DNA from: DASPKM01 sp035628135
GTDB taxonomy: Bacteria > Bacteroidota > Bacteroidia > Chitinophagales > Chitinophagaceae
Assembly: GCA_035628135.1 (NCBI GenBank)
Contig: DASPKM010000014.1
Span: forward strand, 62,001 to 126,000
Length of the DNA stretch: 64,000 nucleotides
Direction: 5' to 3'
Shown here: positions 62,129-64,000 of the stretch, one piece after another
How the letters are laid out: every line of letters begins with the position of its first letter
How positions within the stretch are numbered: the stretch's first letter is position 1
Notes under the pieces: generated by a model
Database searches by the model: none
What the model was told of the DNA's origin: nothing
The model's input: only the letters and a program-made list of their open reading frames with translations
Made by a program: the position numbers and the translations under genes

Positions 62129-63448
62129 CTACATTTTATTTGCGTTCAAGCTGCCTTCCTGTACGGTTACATCAGCGCCAAGGCTTTTAATATGGTCAAA
62201 GAAACCGGGATAAGATTTATTCACTGCTTCCGCATGCCTGATCTCCGCATAAAAATCGGCGCGAAGGCAGGTTACCGCACAGGCCATGGCAATACGATGA
62301 TCATGATGTGAATTTAAGATATGGTTCTTAACAAACACGCCGCCGTTGCCATATACCAGCATTTCATCGTCGTTAAGATCTATGCGAATGCTTAGTTTGT
62401 CGAATTCTTCGCGCAGCGTTGCCCCGCGGTCGCTCTCCTTGTGCTTCAGTCTTTTTAAACCGCGGATGCGCGTAATGCCGTTGCAGTGCGCTGCAAGGGC
62501 CACCAGTGGCGGAAAAAGGTCGGGACAATCCGTTGCATCGAAGCTAAATGCTTCCAGCTTGTTGCGATGCACTGATACTTTATCATCGCTCACCTGTACA
62601 TGAGCGCCCGCATCGAGCAGCGCGTCCACTACTTTCTTATCCGCCTGCGTGGAGGTGTTCATGATGCCTTTTACTTCCACCGATCCTGCTATCGCGCCCG
62701 CTACCAGCAGGAAGGCCGCGCCGCTCCAATCCCCTTCCACTGCGTACGATAATGGAGAGCCTTCTGCAATAGATGATGGTGCATCGTGCGCCGCAAAATA
62801 AAATGCCTCATATTGCCTGTTAACCGGTAGAGGCAGTCCAAATGCCTTCATTACCTGGAGCGTAAGGTCTATATAAGGACGGCTTTTCAGGTCGCGGACG
62901 GTAATGGTAACATTACTCGCTTTGGCGCCCGCGTACGCCATCAATAGCCCTGTGAGAAATTGCGAGCTCAGCGATCCATCGATGGTTATATCCGCCGGCT
63001 TCAGCGGTCCGCGAATGGTAAATGGAAGCTTGCCGTTATTGGTGGCGATGTGTATGCCGAGCAACGGAAATATCTCATCGAAAAAATCCATTGGGCGGCT
63101 CAGCAGGCTGCCGGTACCGGTTACCCGCAATTGTTGCGCGCTCAAAGCCATAACGGGAGTGAACATACGAATTCCCAGGCCACTTTCCCCGCAGTTGAGC
63201 TGATCTGTGACAGGATGCACACCCTTGCTTTCTATCTTCAACCTTCCATCGGGTAACTTGGTGATGATGGCGCCCAACTTTGCGATCACATCCAGCGAGG
63301 CCAGGTCGTCATTACTGCTGCCAGGATTGCTTAATAGGGTGATGCCCGGCCTTATCAAAGCCGCCGCGCAAGCCCGCTGCATCGAGCTTTTAGAGGCCGC
63401 CGCCTGTACGGAGCCTTTTATCACCGAAGGTTGTATAATGGCAATCAC
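62129..63448 (-). CDS. aroA: 3-phosphoshikimate 1-carboxyvinyltransferase (EPSP synthase)
   Basis: 439 residues. Transfers enolpyruvate from PEP to shikimate-3-phosphate. N-terminal ASKSSMQRA (Lys, Ser, Arg binding) and LSNPGSSNDD, then GNSGLGIRMF-like NCGESGLGIRMFTP, GSLSSQFLTGLLMA and LKRLKHKESDR near the C-terminus. Start GTG 63446-63448 overlaps the aroB stop (GTGA), which supports coupled translation. The next Met is too far inside. Confidence 0.94.
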   Translation of the reverse strand: MIAIIQPSVIKGSVQAAASKSSMQRACAAALIRPGITLLSNPGSSNDDLASLDVIAKLGAIITKLPDGRLKIESKGVHPVTDQLNCGESGLGIRMFTPVMALSAQQLRVTGTGSLLSRPMDFFDEIFPLLGIHIATNNGKLPFTIRGPLKPADITIDGSLSSQFLTGLLMAYAGAKASNVTITVRDLKSRPYIDLTLQVMKAFGLPLPVNRQYEAFYFAAHDAPSSIAEGSPLSYAVEGDWSGAAFLLVAGAIAGSVEVKGIMNTSTQADKKVVDALLDAGAHVQVSDDKVSVHRNKLEAFSFDATDCPDLFPPLVALAAHCNGITRIRGLKRLKHKESDRGATLREEFDKLSIRIDLNDDEMLVYGNGGVFVKNHILNSHHDHRIAMACAVTCLRADFYAEIRHAEAVNKSYPGFFDHIKSLGADVTVQEGSLNANKM

Positions 63449-64000
63449 AATTGACCGATGAATTTTTCCAGTTGTTTGATTGAAATGGGTTGCACTACCC
63501 CTTTGCCGATCTTTTCCAACAACACATAATGAATTTCCTGCTTCTCGCGCTTCTTGTCCATGCGCATCACCTCGAAAACCTTTTCCTTTTCGAACTCTAT
63601 GTTTGCGGGAAGCCCGTATTGCTCTATCAGTTCGATCACACGCGCCGCTTCTTTGAAACCATTTATTTTTTGCGAAAGCACACTGGCGTAAGACATGCCA
63701 ATTGCAACCGCCTGCCCATGGGATAGCTCGTATAATTTCTCAAGCGCATGGCCCAACGTATGCCCGAAATTCAGCAGCCTTCTTTCTCCCCGTTCGAACT
63801 CGTCCCGTTGTACCAGCTTCGTCTTCAACACTGCATTTCTTTCGATGAGCTGTTTCAGTACAGCCCTGCCTTTTCTCATGTTGTCGAGGCTATCCTGCTC
63901 TAAAATCTTGAACATTGCCGCATCGCGGATGCAGGCATGTTTGATGATCTCCGCAAATCCATTCATCCACTCGGCTTCCGGCAGCGACTGCAGGAAGCTG
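63445..64000 (-). CDS. aroB: 3-dehydroquinate synthase (5' end cut by window)
   Basis: The frame is open to the right edge, so the N-terminal half is missing. Visible motifs are GFAEIIKHACIRD and NFGHTLGHALEKL, with the zinc-binding His pair, and HGQAVAIGMSYAS. First gene of the aroB-aroA-aroC run in the transcription direction. Converts DAHP to 3-dehydroquinate in the shikimate pathway. Confidence 0.94.
   Translation of the reverse strand, partial: SFLQSLPEAEWMNGFAEIIKHACIRDAAMFKILEQDSLDNMRKGRAVLKQLIERNAVLKTKLVQRDEFERGERRLLNFGHTLGHALEKLYELSHGQAVAIGMSYASVLSQKINGFKEAARVIELIEQYGLPANIEFEKEKVFEVMRMDKKREKQEIHYVLLEKIGKGVVQPISIKQLEKFIGQL

Overview
The window is a stretch of chromosome from a Bacteroidota bacterium. 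Family-level placement is an inference: gene content and style fit Chitinophagaceae or a close relative. Supporting signs are DUF3078, DUF4403, DUF5683 and DUF1080 proteins, an SDR-type threonine dehydrogenase, many signal-peptide or lipoprotein starts, TAnnTTTG-type -7 promoter elements, and weak or absent Shine-Dalgarno sequences. I saw no rRNA or tRNA gene, insertion sequence, prophage or CRISPR array. Coding density is high.

Layout. 1-2.4 kb: leucine synthesis (leuC cut by the window start, short leuA). 2.6-11.6 kb: unrecognised helical protein, secreted Gfo/Idh oxidoreductase, a frameshifted gene remnant, the ABC-F protein Uup, an M28 aminopeptidase, and several tiny hypothetical genes including an acidic disordered protein. 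11.6-22.3 kb: a minus-strand operon of a TamB-like giant, a TamA/BamA-like barrel and a CheB-CheR-PAS histidine kinase. 22.6-29.5 kb: lipoprotein, UbiA-like membrane protein, M42 peptidase, then a tight trio (DPGSGS membrane peptide, two-domain methyltransferase, membrane sulfatase-fold enzyme), and bioB. 29.7-36.2 kb: lon, two outer-membrane proteins, a metallophosphoesterase and an MBL-fold hydrolase. 36.2-39.4 kb: parA-parB-DUF5683-dapB. 39.4-44.5 kb: DUF3078, lipoprotein, DUF1080, threonine dehydrogenase, DUF4403. 44.6-46.6 kb: ECF sigma plus a membrane-anchored beta-barrel protein. 46.7-49.7 kb: PAS kinase and DUF72. 49.8-51.9 kb: a second ECF sigma with a membrane HtrA-like protease and a divergent small lipoprotein. 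52-56.7 kb: nucleotidyltransferase, PLP enzyme, secreted protein, lipB, rluD. 56.9-61.1 kb: cell-wall enzymes (RlpA, L,D-transpeptidase, VanX-like dipeptidase). 61.1-64 kb: aroC-aroA-aroB (aroB cut by the window end).

Most unusual points. (1) The ECF sigma at 50.2 kb overlaps a gene that joins an anti-sigma-like cytoplasmic region, one membrane helix and an HtrA-type protease in one polypeptide. The sigma gene and the divergent lipoprotein gene carry the same bipartite promoter-like sequence, GGGTTAC-N15-GTATTAA, with identical spacing, which suggests an autoregulated envelope-stress circuit. (2) The other ECF sigma at 44.6 kb overlaps a protein with an inner-membrane helix, a long charged linker and a C-terminal beta-barrel-like domain, so both sigma systems use envelope-spanning partner proteins. 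(3) Several families of short-word inverted arrays begin at, or run through, the stop codons of upstream genes. (4) The DPGSGS peptide, methyltransferase and sulfatase-fold trio looks like an uncharacterised envelope-modification module.
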